A stretch of DNA of 40,873 nucleotides, taken from NCBI GenBank assembly GCA_047639475.1, contig JBLIOD010000019.1, positions 1 to 40,873 of the forward strand, written 5' to 3'. Shown piece by piece: positions 16,016 to 24,543 of the stretch. The translations under genes were made by a program, and so were the position numbers. A model generated the notes under the pieces. The model had not been told where the DNA came from. It searched no databases and was given only the letters and a program-made list of their open reading frames with translations. Positions within the stretch are counted from its first letter, which is position 1. Each line of letters begins with the position of its first letter. This stretch comes from JAAELZ01 sp047639475 (GTDB lineage: Bacteria; Pseudomonadota; Gammaproteobacteria; Arenicellales; Poriferihabitantaceae).

Positions 16016-17353
16016 TCAATTAAATGATGATTTCTGTCGCGGCAGCACGCCTTTGATAACGCGCAGATCTGCTCGGCTAATGAACAATGTCTCCGTCCAT
16101 TTATTCGACGTCAATCGTGTGTAAACAACAAGAGTGACCAGCGAACAAATTAGATAGGCAATTGTTGTCGCCATGGCTGCACCCGTCAAACCGAAACGAG
16201 GTATTAAAATTACATTTCCAATTATATTCGTCGCTAAAGTTATCAAAGACACATACATATTGATTTCGGGCCGACCGCGGGCTGCAATATCGTTCGCCCA
16301 TACCCTTGCACCACCGATCATGACGATACCCGGCAATAGAATAAGTAACGGGAGCACGCTTTCCATGTATTTTTCACCGAACACTAACCAAACAAGCGGA
16401 TAAGCAGCCAATGCCAAAGCCGTACTGCTAATCAATGTAACGATCAAGACTAGTCGGCTGATAAGTGGCGTCAACCGCTTACGGGTTGCTTCATCAGATG
16501 AAAGCTGGGATAAACGTGGCAGCAAAACGGTACTCACCGCTGTAGAGATCAACCAGAGCTTCTCGGCGAGCACAACGGCTATCACGTAAACCCCTGTTGA
16601 AGCCGGGCTCATGAAAAAATTAACCAAGAAAATGTCGGCCTTGTAGTTAACAAATCCGAGAATGTTACTTAAATGTGCTTTCCAGCCATATCCTACGGCT
16701 CTTTTGCCATAGTTCTCGATTTTTGGGATATCGGAGCTTGAAGAAATGTATAAATGCCGTACGTTTAATGCAACGACCACTAGGACTATTAAGTTGACCG
16801 ACAAATACGCACCAATAAGTAATTCCAACTCCTTGTGACCTGATAAGACAATCAGACCCGTTGAACCCAATAACAATATCGGTTGAAGGATCAAAATTTT
16901 GTTAAAAGTAGCGAACTCCTGAAGCCCTTGAAAGATGCTAGTGAGAAAACCGCTTAGCAGGATGATCGGAAATACTGGTAATATTAACCAGAGAAGCATC
17001 GGCCTCACACCGAAAACTAATTCATTTGATTTCCAAAAAAGAAGACCAGAGCCGATCACTAAACCTGTCAGTCCGAGCCACATAAATATTCGGAGATTTA
17101 CTTTAACAGCTTCTCGTACGGTCACCTGGCCTGAACCGAGAAAATAGACGTTGGCAGGAGCAATACCGAGACTTAGAAATGTCGCCAACAACGCTGGTAG
17201 CAAGAGTGCCATTGCATACACCCCATTGCCTTCAGGTCCATAGTACCTGGCAATAATGGCGGAAGTCGCAAATGCCAAAAATGTAGCAACCAACTGCCTC
17301 CCGAGGGTAGCAGCAAAATTGTGAGAGAGCGATCTCAGCCCAAGCCCGCGCAT
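16016..17353 (-). CDS. wzx: Wzx-type O-unit flippase
   Basis: About 445 residues with twelve or so membrane segments, starting LRSLSHNFAATLGRQLVATF, a typical MATE/PST-family N-terminus. Further family traits are YYGPEGNGVYAMALLLPALL and GWKAHLSNILGFVNYKADIFLV. It would flip undecaprenyl-diphosphate-linked repeat units to the periplasm for polymerisation by the Wzy at 7262-8302. The ATG at 17353 is taken as start; a TTG at 17359 overlaps the stop of the upstream GT gene by four bases and is the alternative. Translational coupling with that gene is likely. Confidence 0.85.
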   Translation of the reverse strand: MRGLGLRSLSHNFAATLGRQLVATFLAFATSAIIARYYGPEGNGVYAMALLLPALLATFLSLGIAPANVYFLGSGQVTVREAVKVNLRIFMWLGLTGLVIGSGLLFWKSNELVFGVRPMLLWLILPVFPIILLSGFLTSIFQGLQEFATFNKILILQPILLLGSTGLIVLSGHKELELLIGAYLSVNLIVLVVVALNVRHLYISSSSDIPKIENYGKRAVGYGWKAHLSNILGFVNYKADIFLVNFFMSPASTGVYVIAVVLAEKLWLISTAVSTVLLPRLSQLSSDEATRKRLTPLISRLVLIVTLISSTALALAAYPLVWLVFGEKYMESVLPLLILLPGIVMIGGARVWANDIAARGRPEINMYVSLITLATNIIGNVILIPRFGLTGAAMATTIAYLICSLVTLVVYTRLTSNKWTETLFISRADLRVIKGVLPRQKSSFN

Positions 17354-17355
17354 AG

Positions 17356-18579
17356 TCAATCAACAGTACCTGAGTTTACGGCAATTACTTCCGAATAGAC
17401 GTTGGTCAAACGCTTTGCAATTGTAGATCCACTAAAGCGCTCAATACATGCCGCACGTATTTCTTCCGCATCGTAAACAAAATTGCCCGAACGCATCTTT
17501 ACCATTGCTGCCGCTAAAGCCGGCACATCATTAATCGGTACGAGTAAACCGTCCTGCTTTCGCACAATGGACTCAGGTCCACCACATCGTGTCGCAATTA
17601 CAGGTCTACCAAGTGCCAGTGCCTCGATGACCACTACCCCGAATGTTTCGTAACTGCTTGGTAGTACGAAAACGCTAGAATTGGACATTTCTTCGCATAC
17701 TTGATTTCGACTCAACTTGCCCAGAAAAACTACTCGATCTGTCACGTTTAATTCAAACGCCAATTTCTCCAATCTTGTTAGTTCTTTACCATCACCGCCT
17801 ATCCTAAGAATGACATTCGGATTATCCCCAAAGGCTCTCGCGAACGCAGATACAAGATTGTGAACGCTTTTGTTCTCCGTCAACAATGCAACGGTCAGGA
17901 AAATAAATGGCTCAATTGTCCAGTCTTGCTCCGACAACTCAGAATCGATAAACCTCTGCTCAACCATATTGGGCATTTCCTCCCACGGTAGAGCATCATC
18001 GAATAGCAGCTCTAGCAAATTGCAAAATTTGCCGCTGACAGCAAAACGTCTGATTGCTGATGTCGCCACATCTCGAGCAATTTCAATTTTTTGCTTGCTA
18101 ACCTGACCTCGCGCAAAAGCTGAGCTGTGTTCAGCTATTACAAACGGAATGGCGAATTTTTGAGAAACTGACTTTGCCAACTCACCACCATGGAACGTTG
18201 CATGCGCATGAATTACATCTGGCTTCCCTTGCTCTGCAAGATATTGTTCAACCACCTTCATACCATAACGAAGCCACAACCAGCGACGGAGTCGAGGTGA
18301 TCGACGAAACCAGTCGAAGCCACAAAACCTATAAGTTAATAATCCTTCGTCAACTTCGGTTACAGACCCAAAAAAACCATTAAAAAGCAATCTCCATGAC
18401 CTTGGCAATCGGAGTTTTACATCAATTACACCAACCTCATGCCCATGCTTTTTCAAGGAAAGCGATTGTTCGCGAAAAAAGCAACCGTTGAGATCGGTTG
18501 GGTTTGCCGGGTACCAGGAAGGGATTATCAGTATATGCAAATTACGAATAGAACTAGGTTGAGGGGTCAGCAGTCTCAT
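17356..18579 (-). CDS. Glycosyltransferase family 4
   Basis: The 407-residue GT-B enzyme begins LHILIIPSWYPANPTDLNGCF, with the N-terminal acceptor-domain pattern FFREQSLSLKKHGHEVGVI. It contains HAHATFHGGELA and AEHSSAF in the middle. The C-terminal domain has FIFLTVALLTENKSVHNLV, RIGGDGKE and SSYETFGVVVIEALALGRPVIAT, which holds the E-x7-E donor site. The ATG at 18579 overlaps the stop of the acyltransferase gene by four bases (ATGA), so the two are coupled. It would extend the lipid-linked repeat unit at the cytoplasmic face; sugar specificity is unknown. Confidence 0.85.
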   Translation of the reverse strand: MRLLTPQPSSIRNLHILIIPSWYPANPTDLNGCFFREQSLSLKKHGHEVGVIDVKLRLPRSWRLLFNGFFGSVTEVDEGLLTYRFCGFDWFRRSPRLRRWLWLRYGMKVVEQYLAEQGKPDVIHAHATFHGGELAKSVSQKFAIPFVIAEHSSAFARGQVSKQKIEIARDVATSAIRRFAVSGKFCNLLELLFDDALPWEEMPNMVEQRFIDSELSEQDWTIEPFIFLTVALLTENKSVHNLVSAFARAFGDNPNVILRIGGDGKELTRLEKLAFELNVTDRVVFLGKLSRNQVCEEMSNSSVFVLPSSYETFGVVVIEALALGRPVIATRCGGPESIVRKQDGLLVPINDVPALAAAMVKMRSGNFVYDAEEIRAACIERFSGSTIAKRLTNVYSEVIAVNSGTVD

Positions 18580-19076
18580 TTTTTACTAATGATTGCAGCT
18601 GGCACCCCCGCGAGAACAACATTATTGGGAAACGATTTCGTCACACAGGAATTTGCACCCACCACGACATTGTTCCCAATGGATACGCCTTCTTTTATAA
18701 AAGCGTTATCTCCGATCCAGCATGAGTCGCCAATATGAATATCGTTTTCAATTTGGCGTACCTTGCCACTCTCATCGGGACACGGGTCATATACGTCATG
18801 ACTTTCCGCCTTTATGGATACCCTATAAGCAATTGCGCAGTTTTTCCCAATAGTTACCTTGGCGTGCTCTCCAGCCACGAGCATTGCGTCATTGATATAA
18901 GTACCTTCCCCGATGATGAAATTATTGCACGGGCCCACCAGTTTAGAGTTGGAGCCGATCATGACGGAACTATGGATATGCGGGTACATGGTTAATCTAC
19001 GCTGCATCGCCCTAGCCTTAATTTTTAACAATAATTTATCGATTACCAAGGCTAGCCAATCAATCAAGCTGTTCAC
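18576..19076 (-). CDS. Left-handed beta-helix acyltransferase (hexapeptide O-acetyltransferase type)
   Basis: The protein has an N-terminal helix (about residues 1-30) and then repeated hexapeptide turns: VMIGSNSKLVG, IGEGTYINDAML, VTIGKNCAIAY, IHIGDSCWIGDNAFI, VSIGNNVVVGANSCV and the terminal VLAGVPAAIISKK. The catalytic His is probably in AESHDVYDP, as in maltose O-acetyltransferase-like enzymes. The start is unclear: a GTG at 19076 gives a four-base GTGA overlap with the wbpE stop, and a TTG at 19085 is the longest choice. It probably acetylates a sugar of the repeat unit or a nucleotide sugar from acetyl-CoA. Confidence 0.8.
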   Translation of the reverse strand: MNSLIDWLALVIDKLLLKIKARAMQRRLTMYPHIHSSVMIGSNSKLVGPCNNFIIGEGTYINDAMLVAGEHAKVTIGKNCAIAYRVSIKAESHDVYDPCPDESGKVRQIENDIHIGDSCWIGDNAFIKEGVSIGNNVVVGANSCVTKSFPNNVVLAGVPAAIISKK

Positions 19077-20212
19077 GACTCGCAAATGCCCATAATTATC
19101 CGCAGCTGATCATTTGTCTTCAGGTAGGGATGAAAAGGCAGAGATAAGACCGTGTGGCAAGCATTCTCAGCCACAGGAAAATCGCCTTCTTGATACCCCA
19201 AATATCTTAAAGCATCGAAAAAGTGCATCGGCTTTTGGTAGTAGACCATGGTAGGAATGCCATCTTGTCTTAGCTTGGCTTGCAGTTCATCTCTTCGTTT
19301 ACAACTTACGGTGTACTGTGCCCAAACAGATGTGCAATCAGGGTTTACTAAAGGAGCGGTGACTCCGAAATAGTTTTCCTCATCTGAATCTATTGCCTCT
19401 TCATAACGGTTTACCACTCGTTGTCGCAATTCGAGTTCTTCGGGAAATATCGTCAATTTTTCAATCAGAATCGCGGCTTGCAGAGTATCCATCCTGGCAT
19501 TTAGGCCTATTAGAGCATTGTTGTACTTGTCACTTCCTTTTCCGTGCACGAGAAGAGAGCGTATGGTACTGGCTAGTTGATCATCATCCGTGAAAACTGC
19601 ACCCCCATCACCGTAGCATCCAAGTGGCTTTGCTGGGAAAAAGCTAGTCGCGCCCACATGTGCGAGGCCCGGTGCTCGACGTCCTTTATAGGTGGCACCG
19701 AAAGCCTGGGTTGCATCTTCAAAAACAAATAAGGTGTACTCTTCGGCAATTTTCATTATTAGATCGTAATCTGCAGGCAAGCCGAACAAGTCGACTGGCA
19801 TGATGCCTTTCAGGTTAAACCTGCCCTCCGCCTTGATAGATGCAATAACTGCTTCTATCTTTGCTGGATCAATATTGAAGGTCTCCGGATCTATATCAAC
19901 AAATACTGGAGTTGCACCCGTTAAGGCAATCATTTCGCACGATGCGAAAAAAGTAAATGGGGTTGTGATGACGGCATCGCCTGGGCCGATTCCGTAAGCC
20001 ATTAGCGGTAAAAGAAGAGCATGCGTGCCACTGGAACAAGCAATTGCGTGTTTCACGCCTACAAATTCCACCAGCATGGATTCTAGTTTAGCTACTTCGG
20101 GGCCCATTATGTATTGCCCATGATCGAGTACTCGCTTGATGGCTTCATCAAGCTGTGGTCGAATCCTCTCCTGTTGTACTTTAAGATCAATAAACTGCAT
20201 AGAACCTGTCAT
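19073..20212 (-). CDS. wbpE: UDP-sugar aminotransferase, DegT/DnrJ/EryC1/StrS family (WbpE-like)
   Basis: The 379-residue PLP enzyme begins MQFIDLKVQQERIRPQLDEAI. It has the cofactor-binding CSSGTHALLLPL at residues 59-70, EDATQAFGA with Asp166, and the Schiff-base lysine Lys195 in SFFPAKPLGCYGDGG. In the wbp pathway it aminates C3 of the keto intermediate made by WbpB, with glutamate as amino donor. The ATG at 20212 overlaps the stop of the wbpD gene by four bases. Family is certain; the exact substrate is inferred from the wbpB-wbpD-wbpE-wbpI gene set. Confidence 0.9.
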   Translation of the reverse strand: MTGSMQFIDLKVQQERIRPQLDEAIKRVLDHGQYIMGPEVAKLESMLVEFVGVKHAIACSSGTHALLLPLMAYGIGPGDAVITTPFTFFASCEMIALTGATPVFVDIDPETFNIDPAKIEAVIASIKAEGRFNLKGIMPVDLFGLPADYDLIMKIAEEYTLFVFEDATQAFGATYKGRRAPGLAHVGATSFFPAKPLGCYGDGGAVFTDDDQLASTIRSLLVHGKGSDKYNNALIGLNARMDTLQAAILIEKLTIFPEELELRQRVVNRYEEAIDSDEENYFGVTAPLVNPDCTSVWAQYTVSCKRRDELQAKLRQDGIPTMVYYQKPMHFFDALRYLGYQEGDFPVAENACHTVLSLPFHPYLKTNDQLRIIMGICES

Positions 20213-20856
20213 GGTTTGAACTCATCGAAGACGACCGTGCCTACAGCCATGGTACTGGAAAGTGCTGCATCTTCATCAAGATCGAGGCATTTTAGTTCAC
20301 CAGAATCGTCTTCCTGGTAACGAAAACCACTCTCAGGGCAGGTCAAAATATCTTCAGTATCTCGATTCGCAAGCGGATGGCCATGGCGGCTCATCCAGCC
20401 TTTTTGACGGGCTGGAACACCCATCATAAGCGCGTAATCGGGTACGTCTTTTGTAATTACCGCTCCAGCTGCGACGAAGGCATAGCGACCGATAATCACT
20501 CCACACACAACAGTTGCATTGGCACCGATCGAACAACCCCTGCGCAACTGGGTTTTCTCATATAGCACTCTACGTACAACCTGGGAGCGCGGGTTGGTTA
20601 CATTTGTCAGCACACAGGAAGGACCAAGGAAAACATCATCTTCGATGATCGTTCCTTCATAGATTGAAACGTTGTTCTGAACTTTAACGTTGTTGCCGAT
20701 GGCCACACCGTTTGCTATGAACACATTTTGCCCAAAGGAACATACCTTACCAATAACCGCACCGCTTGACACATGGGTCCAGTGCCAAATACTGGTGCCT
20801 TCACCAATCTGTGCACCTTCATCAATGATTGCTGTTTCATGGCTTTGAAAAGGCAT
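20209..20856 (-). CDS. wbpD: UDP-2-acetamido-3-amino-glucuronate N-acetyltransferase (WbpD-like)
   Basis: About 215 residues of left-handed beta-helix. Visible repeats include IDEGAQIGEGTSIWHWTHV, AVIGKVCSFGQNVFIANGVAIGN and ATVVCGVIIGRYAFVAAG. The motif GPSCVLTNVTNPRS and the end VPDYALMMGVPARQKGWMSRHG match Pseudomonas WbpD. A small C-terminal extension with CPESGFRYQ is also seen in that family. It acetylates the 3-amino group made by WbpE, using acetyl-CoA. The ATG at 20856 is preferred; a TTG at 20862 overlaps the wbpB stop by four bases. Confidence 0.88.
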   Translation of the reverse strand: MPFQSHETAIIDEGAQIGEGTSIWHWTHVSSGAVIGKVCSFGQNVFIANGVAIGNNVKVQNNVSIYEGTIIEDDVFLGPSCVLTNVTNPRSQVVRRVLYEKTQLRRGCSIGANATVVCGVIIGRYAFVAAGAVITKDVPDYALMMGVPARQKGWMSRHGHPLANRDTEDILTCPESGFRYQEDDSGELKCLDLDEDAALSSTMAVGTVVFDEFKP

Positions 20857-20858
20857 TG

Positions 20859-21902
20859 TCAATACTCTAATGGCAACGAAATCGTGTGACCATCGCGGGC
20901 TGAAAGATAAGCTGCAATCAAGATCTCCAGCGATTTCAAACCCTCACGGCCATCCGTCTCAGGTTCTGCCCTGCCGCGCATTACATCAATAACATTCTTA
21001 TAATACTGGGGATGGCCAAACCCATAAACCGAAGTGGTTTCATAATTGGCTGTTTTGACTTGCTCATCGTAGTCTCGTGGCTCTTCAAACTCCCAATGTT
21101 GGATATCATTTACGGCAACGCCACCCACTCGAACGCTGCCCTTTTCTCCGAGAATTGTGATGGAACCTTCAAGATTCTTTGGGTAAGTCAGCATGGTTAC
21201 ACTCATTGACCCCAGCGCACCATTTCGCCAACGTACATTCATAACGCCCGTATCTTCTACCTCAATATCACGCGTGGTGCTCATCATGGCCTGGATTTTA
21301 TCGACAGGGCCGATTAGCCAATCCAACAAATCTACATAGTGACTAGCTTGATTCATAAAGGCTCCACCATCAAATTCCCAGGTACCTCGCCAATTAGCCT
21401 GATCATAATATTCCTGCGGCCTAGTCCAGAACACGTTGAGATGAACCATGTGTATTTTGCCGAAACGCTTTTCATCAACGGCTCGTTTAAGGAGTTGCAG
21501 CGTGGAATTAAGACGATTCTGTTTCACTACAAACAAACGAACTTCTGCCTCATCACATGTCTTGACCATTCTCACACCATCCTGCCATCTGGTCGCCATG
21601 GGTTTTTCGGTCATTATATGAACCCCATGTTTTGCTGCCAGTTCGGTTTGCCCGGCATGAATTCCACTTGGTGTGCAGATCGCTACCATATCGAGATCTT
21701 CTAATTCAAGCATTTCGCTGAGTAAACGATAACCCTTCACGCCATACTTATCGATATGCTTTTCGAGCACTTTATCATCAATGTCACACACTGCAGACAA
21801 TTCCATTTCATCACTATGCTTTTCAATAGCACCGAAATGATTAATTGATATTCGGCCACAGCCTACAACAGCAATTCTTATTTTTCTTTTTTCGTCTATC
21901 AT
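20859..21902 (-). CDS. wbpB: UDP-GlcNAcA 3-dehydrogenase, Gfo/Idh/MocA family (WbpB/WlbA-like)
   Basis: The ATG at 21902 is chosen because it is preceded by an AGGATAGGA ribosome-binding region; a TTG at 21929 is the longer alternative. The 347-residue protein has the NAD-binding loop RIAVVGCGRISINHFGAI at residues 9-26. It has the catalytic-lysine motif TEKPMATRW at residues 98-106, and a C-terminal half of Gfo/Idh/MocA type (DGGAFMNQASHYVDLLDWLIG). It oxidises C3 of UDP-GlcNAcA. It is first in the wbpB-D-E run with overlapping or nearly overlapping genes. Confidence 0.88.
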   Translation of the reverse strand: MIDEKRKIRIAVVGCGRISINHFGAIEKHSDEMELSAVCDIDDKVLEKHIDKYGVKGYRLLSEMLELEDLDMVAICTPSGIHAGQTELAAKHGVHIMTEKPMATRWQDGVRMVKTCDEAEVRLFVVKQNRLNSTLQLLKRAVDEKRFGKIHMVHLNVFWTRPQEYYDQANWRGTWEFDGGAFMNQASHYVDLLDWLIGPVDKIQAMMSTTRDIEVEDTGVMNVRWRNGALGSMSVTMLTYPKNLEGSITILGEKGSVRVGGVAVNDIQHWEFEEPRDYDEQVKTANYETTSVYGFGHPQYYKNVIDVMRGRAEPETDGREGLKSLEILIAAYLSARDGHTISLPLEY

Positions 21903-22079
21903 TTTCCTATCCTGTAGCGTGAAAACCAATCTAAGACCTTCTAAGTGCTAGTGGCTGAACTCAAGGACTATCTCCACACCAAATGAAGTTTTCATGATCT
22001 CAGCCTGACCTTCACTTAGAGGTAACTAATTTTTTGTTGTAAACCTTCAAGACTAGGCACCTAACCATCAGGACCACGA

Positions 22080-22460
22080 TCACCCTAAGGTTTCTCCGTA
22101 ATACTCCCGATACCACTCAACAAACTTGCCTATACCCTCTTTAATCGAAGTTTCTGGCTTAAAGCCAACATCGTTAATTAGGTCATCTACATTTGCGTAG
22201 GTTTCGGGCACGTCACCTGCTTGCAATGGCAGCAGGTCTTTTATGGCTTCGATGCCTAGGGCGTTTTCAATGACACCGATAAAATCTAATAGCTCCACTG
22301 GGTTGTTATTGCCTATGTTATAGATACGGTAGGGTGCGCAGCTGGTGTCTGGGTTTTTGCCGGACCATTCTGGGTTTGGCTCGGCAGTATTGTCGGTTAC
22401 TCGAACCACGCCTTCGACTATGTCGTCTATATAGGTGAAATCGCGGCGCCAATATTTGTT
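22080..22460 (-). pseudogene. UDP-glucuronate 4-epimerase, C-terminal fragment
   Basis: The fragment translates as RRDFTYIDDIVEGVVRVTDN, then APYRIYNIGNNNPVELLDFI, GDVPETYANVDDLI and ETSIKEGIGKFVEWYREYYG. This is the last third of the UDP-glucuronate 4-epimerase type of SDR enzymes, which are normally about 335 residues. The NAD-binding and YxxxK parts are missing and no start codon is placed sensibly. Upstream of about 22460 the sequence is unrelated. It is the leftover of another sugar pathway, directly downstream of the wbpP gene. Confidence 0.85.
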
Positions 22461-22566
22461 GAATGCACGTCGGCTTTTTTGTGTATTCTAGCGTTCCTAT
22501 TTATTTGCCTTTTTATCAGCTCGTGCAAATGCTTGGAGTATGTATATACGCCTTTTGACATATCCG

Positions 22567-23595
22567 CTAATTCTTTCCGTCTTGCATAACATACCAATTT
22601 AACGCTTCTTTGAGGCCCTTGTCCACTCGATGACTCGGTTGATAACCAAGCATGGTCTGTGCCTTACTCACATCGGCTAAAGAGTGCCTAACGTCCCCCG
22701 CCCTGAAATCTCGGTATTTGAGAATTGCTTCAGGTAGTTCATTGCCTAGTGATAACCCATCCAGAATCAAGCCATATAGTTCATTGAGGGTAGTTCTGTC
22801 ACCAACTGCGATATTGAATATCTGGTTGGTAGCAGCTTCATCCTCAACGGTCGCTGCAAGTAAGTTCGCTTGCACTGCATTTTCGATATAACAGAAATCT
22901 CGACTGGTTTCGCCATCGCCGTTGATGTAAACGGTTTCACCTTTCAGAATTGCGCTAATCCATTTTGGGATCGCCGCTGCGTATGCACCGTTTGGATCCT
23001 GGCGTTTGCCAAATATATTGAAATAGCGCAGACCGATGGTCGCAAAGCCGTAGTTTTTGGCGAATACATCGGCGTATAACTCGTTCACCAGTTTAGTCAC
23101 TGCGTAGGGTGAAAGTGGATTGCCGATTTTGTCTTCCACTTTAGGCAGGTCGGGGTGGTCGCCGTAGGTGGAGCTTGAGGCGGCGTAGACGAAGCGTTTT
23201 ACTTTCTCATCTCTTGCTGCCATCAGCATATTTAAAAAGCCGTCGATATTTGCCTGATTGGTGGTAATTGGGTCTTCAATTGAACGGGGGACTGAGCCAA
23301 GCGCTGCCTGGTGCAATACGTAGTCAACATTTTTACAGGCTGCCCTGCAGTTTTCTAGGTTTCGGATATCCCCTTCGATAAAAGAGAATCGGCTCCATTG
23401 CGACGGTTCTACCAGTGTTTGAACTTCGTCTAGGTTGTGTTGATGGCCTGTGGCGAAATTGTCTAGGCCAACCACCTTCTGGTTTAGTTTTAGCAGGGTT
23501 TCTAATAGGCTAGAACCGATGAAACCGGCAACGCCAGTGACTAGCCAGGTTTTAGGCTTGCTTTTTAAGTCTTTTTTGACATGGTCGTATTTCAT
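22567..23595 (-). CDS. wbpP: UDP-GlcNAc/UDP-GlcNAcA C4-epimerase (WbpP/TviC-like)
   Basis: This 342-residue extended SDR enzyme has the NAD-binding motif TGVAGFIGSSL at residues 20-30, HQAALGSVPRSIEDP with the serine typical of WbpP, ASSSTYGDHPDLPKVED, and the catalytic YAVTK at residues 164-168. It ends with an epimerase C-terminal domain (RDFCYIENAVQANLLA, YRDFRAGDVRHSLADVSKA). WbpP and TviC interconvert GlcNAc/GalNAc forms, especially UDP-GlcNAcA to UDP-GalNAcA. Paired with the dehydrogenase at 24540 it should make UDP-GalNAcA, as in the Vi antigen and Pseudomonas O6 pathways. The toxin-antitoxin genes separate the two. Confidence 0.88.
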   Translation of the reverse strand: MKYDHVKKDLKSKPKTWLVTGVAGFIGSSLLETLLKLNQKVVGLDNFATGHQHNLDEVQTLVEPSQWSRFSFIEGDIRNLENCRAACKNVDYVLHQAALGSVPRSIEDPITTNQANIDGFLNMLMAARDEKVKRFVYAASSSTYGDHPDLPKVEDKIGNPLSPYAVTKLVNELYADVFAKNYGFATIGLRYFNIFGKRQDPNGAYAAAIPKWISAILKGETVYINGDGETSRDFCYIENAVQANLLAATVEDEAATNQIFNIAVGDRTTLNELYGLILDGLSLGNELPEAILKYRDFRAGDVRHSLADVSKAQTMLGYQPSHRVDKGLKEALNWYVMQDGKN

Positions 23596-23614
23596 TTATT
23601 GAGCGTGGCGAATG

Positions 23615-23710
23615 TTAGATTGCCACGCCGGCCGCGAGAACCGCTCCTTGGAAATGACTGTGGTGAGATTGTTCGCGATGACGGGGTGCGGGGTTGTTCG
23701 TAATGTCATG
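23615..23710. repeat. Palindromic-repeat remnant related to the asnB insert
   Basis: AGATTGCCACGCCGGCCGCGAGAACC near its start, shortened, resembles the reverse complement of the asnB insert (AGATTGCCACGTCG with GAGAACCGG following). It is followed by TTCGCGATGAC and TTCGTAATGTC half-motifs. It lies between the toxin gene and wbpP and appears diverged. It may weaken read-through or mark an exchange point. Confidence 0.5.
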
Positions 23711-23814
23711 TTGAATGAAGCTTCGTACTCCAAGAAGGAGAGGTAATAAAGAGGAGCACCAAAATTAGACCAATTTACAATCGTATTGAGAAAATTTACT
23801 TCGAGTTAACAACT

Positions 23815-24105
23815 CTATGTGCGCCGTTTGATATCGCGATAAAAGTTTTCGTGCGAGCCAATTGCCATTAATTCAAGAGTGAGAGTTCCGTCATCAAAAC
23901 CATATCCCAACAGAGTTAACTGTTTATCCATTTTGAATTTATATACTCGTAAAAAAGCTAAGTTACCTTTCTTCTGTTCACCAAGAGTAGGTTCGGCCAT
24001 TAATTCTCTAACCGCTTTATCCAACTCCTTTTTTTGGTTTGTTTTAAGTTTTTTTACGGCCTTCTTAAAAGTAGGTGTCTGTACAACAGACTTTGCCTTA
24101 GCCAA
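23815..24105 (-). CDS. RelE/ParE-family toxin
   Basis: The conserved core reads VVQTPTFKKAVKKLKTNQKKELDKAV, split here as VVQTPTFKKAVKK and NQKKELDKAV, then EPTLGEQKKGNLAFLRVYKFK, LTLLGYGFDD and IGSHENFYRDIKR. This is the ParE-like toxin normally downstream of a ParD-like antitoxin. There is no ATG near the N-terminus. A TTG at 24105, ten bases after GGAG, is the best start and overlaps the antitoxin gene by eight bases; a TTG at 24150 gives a longer overlap. Such toxins cleave mRNA or inhibit gyrase; which applies here is unknown. It appears intact. Confidence 0.8.
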   Translation of the reverse strand: MAKAKSVVQTPTFKKAVKKLKTNQKKELDKAVRELMAEPTLGEQKKGNLAFLRVYKFKMDKQLTLLGYGFDDGTLTLELMAIGSHENFYRDIKRRT

Positions 24106-24319
24106 AGTCGTAGCTCTCCAACTTTCCGGCCTCTCGTTCGGCTTCTGCAATTATCACCTGCTTCACCAACTCGTAAGGTAAGTCGGGGTTATCTTCCATG
24201 ATTTCACCAATTTTTGCCCAATGTTCAATCTGCTTGGGTGGTGTACGGTTTAAGGCTTTCGCCATAATTGTAGCTTTATCAATAAGGTCTTGGTCTAATC
24301 GTACGCTTGTTGTTGCCAT
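24098..24319 (-). CDS. ParD-like antitoxin
   Basis: The 73-residue protein MATTSVRLDQDLIDKATIMA, with ALNRTPPKQIEHWAKIGEIME following, fits the ParD_like antitoxin family (PF11903). It has an N-terminal ribbon-helix-helix and a C-terminal toxin-binding helix (PYELVKQVIIAEAEREAGKL). The ATG at 24319 has a strong GGAGG nine to thirteen bases upstream. It is translationally coupled to the ParE-like toxin and should autoregulate the promoter/operator at 24352-24382. Confidence 0.85.
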   Translation of the reverse strand: MATTSVRLDQDLIDKATIMAKALNRTPPKQIEHWAKIGEIMEDNPDLPYELVKQVIIAEAEREAGKLESYDFG

Positions 24320-24543
24320 GTCTCTGTCCTCCGGTGCTGCATATTACACACATTGTAGCAACTTGCCACAATCGAGGCAAGTCGCAACATGTTAAGTAGG
24401 GGAGCTATTTTGCCGTGGGGCTTGTGAGTAAGCAGATCAACTAGTGGAGTATTATTTTCTGCAATAGTGACCCTCTCTCGGTGATTGACCAAGTTATTTA
24501 GCTCCGAGAACTTCGCTTTAGCATCTGAAATATTCACTATCAC
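24295..24543 (-). pseudogene. Truncated Phd/YefM-type antitoxin
   Basis: The first 47 or so codons, MIVNISDAKAKFSELNNLV then ERVTIAENNTPLVDLLTHKPHGK, are a clear Phd-family N-terminal DNA-binding domain. After this the frame runs into the promoter region and start of the ParD-like gene and encodes unrelated residues. The toxin-binding C-terminus and the partner toxin are absent. The ATG at 24543 overlaps the dehydrogenase stop by four bases. If translated, the hybrid could still bind DNA. Confidence 0.75.
24352..24382 (-). promoter_or_regulatory. Promoter and operator of the ParD/ParE-like module
   Basis: On the minus strand, -35 TTGCCT (24380-24375) and -10 TACAAT (24357-24352) are 17 bases apart. 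A 7-bp perfect inverted repeat, ACTTGCC-N8-GGCAAGT at 24361-24382, overlaps the -35, as expected for an antitoxin operator. Confidence 0.6.
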
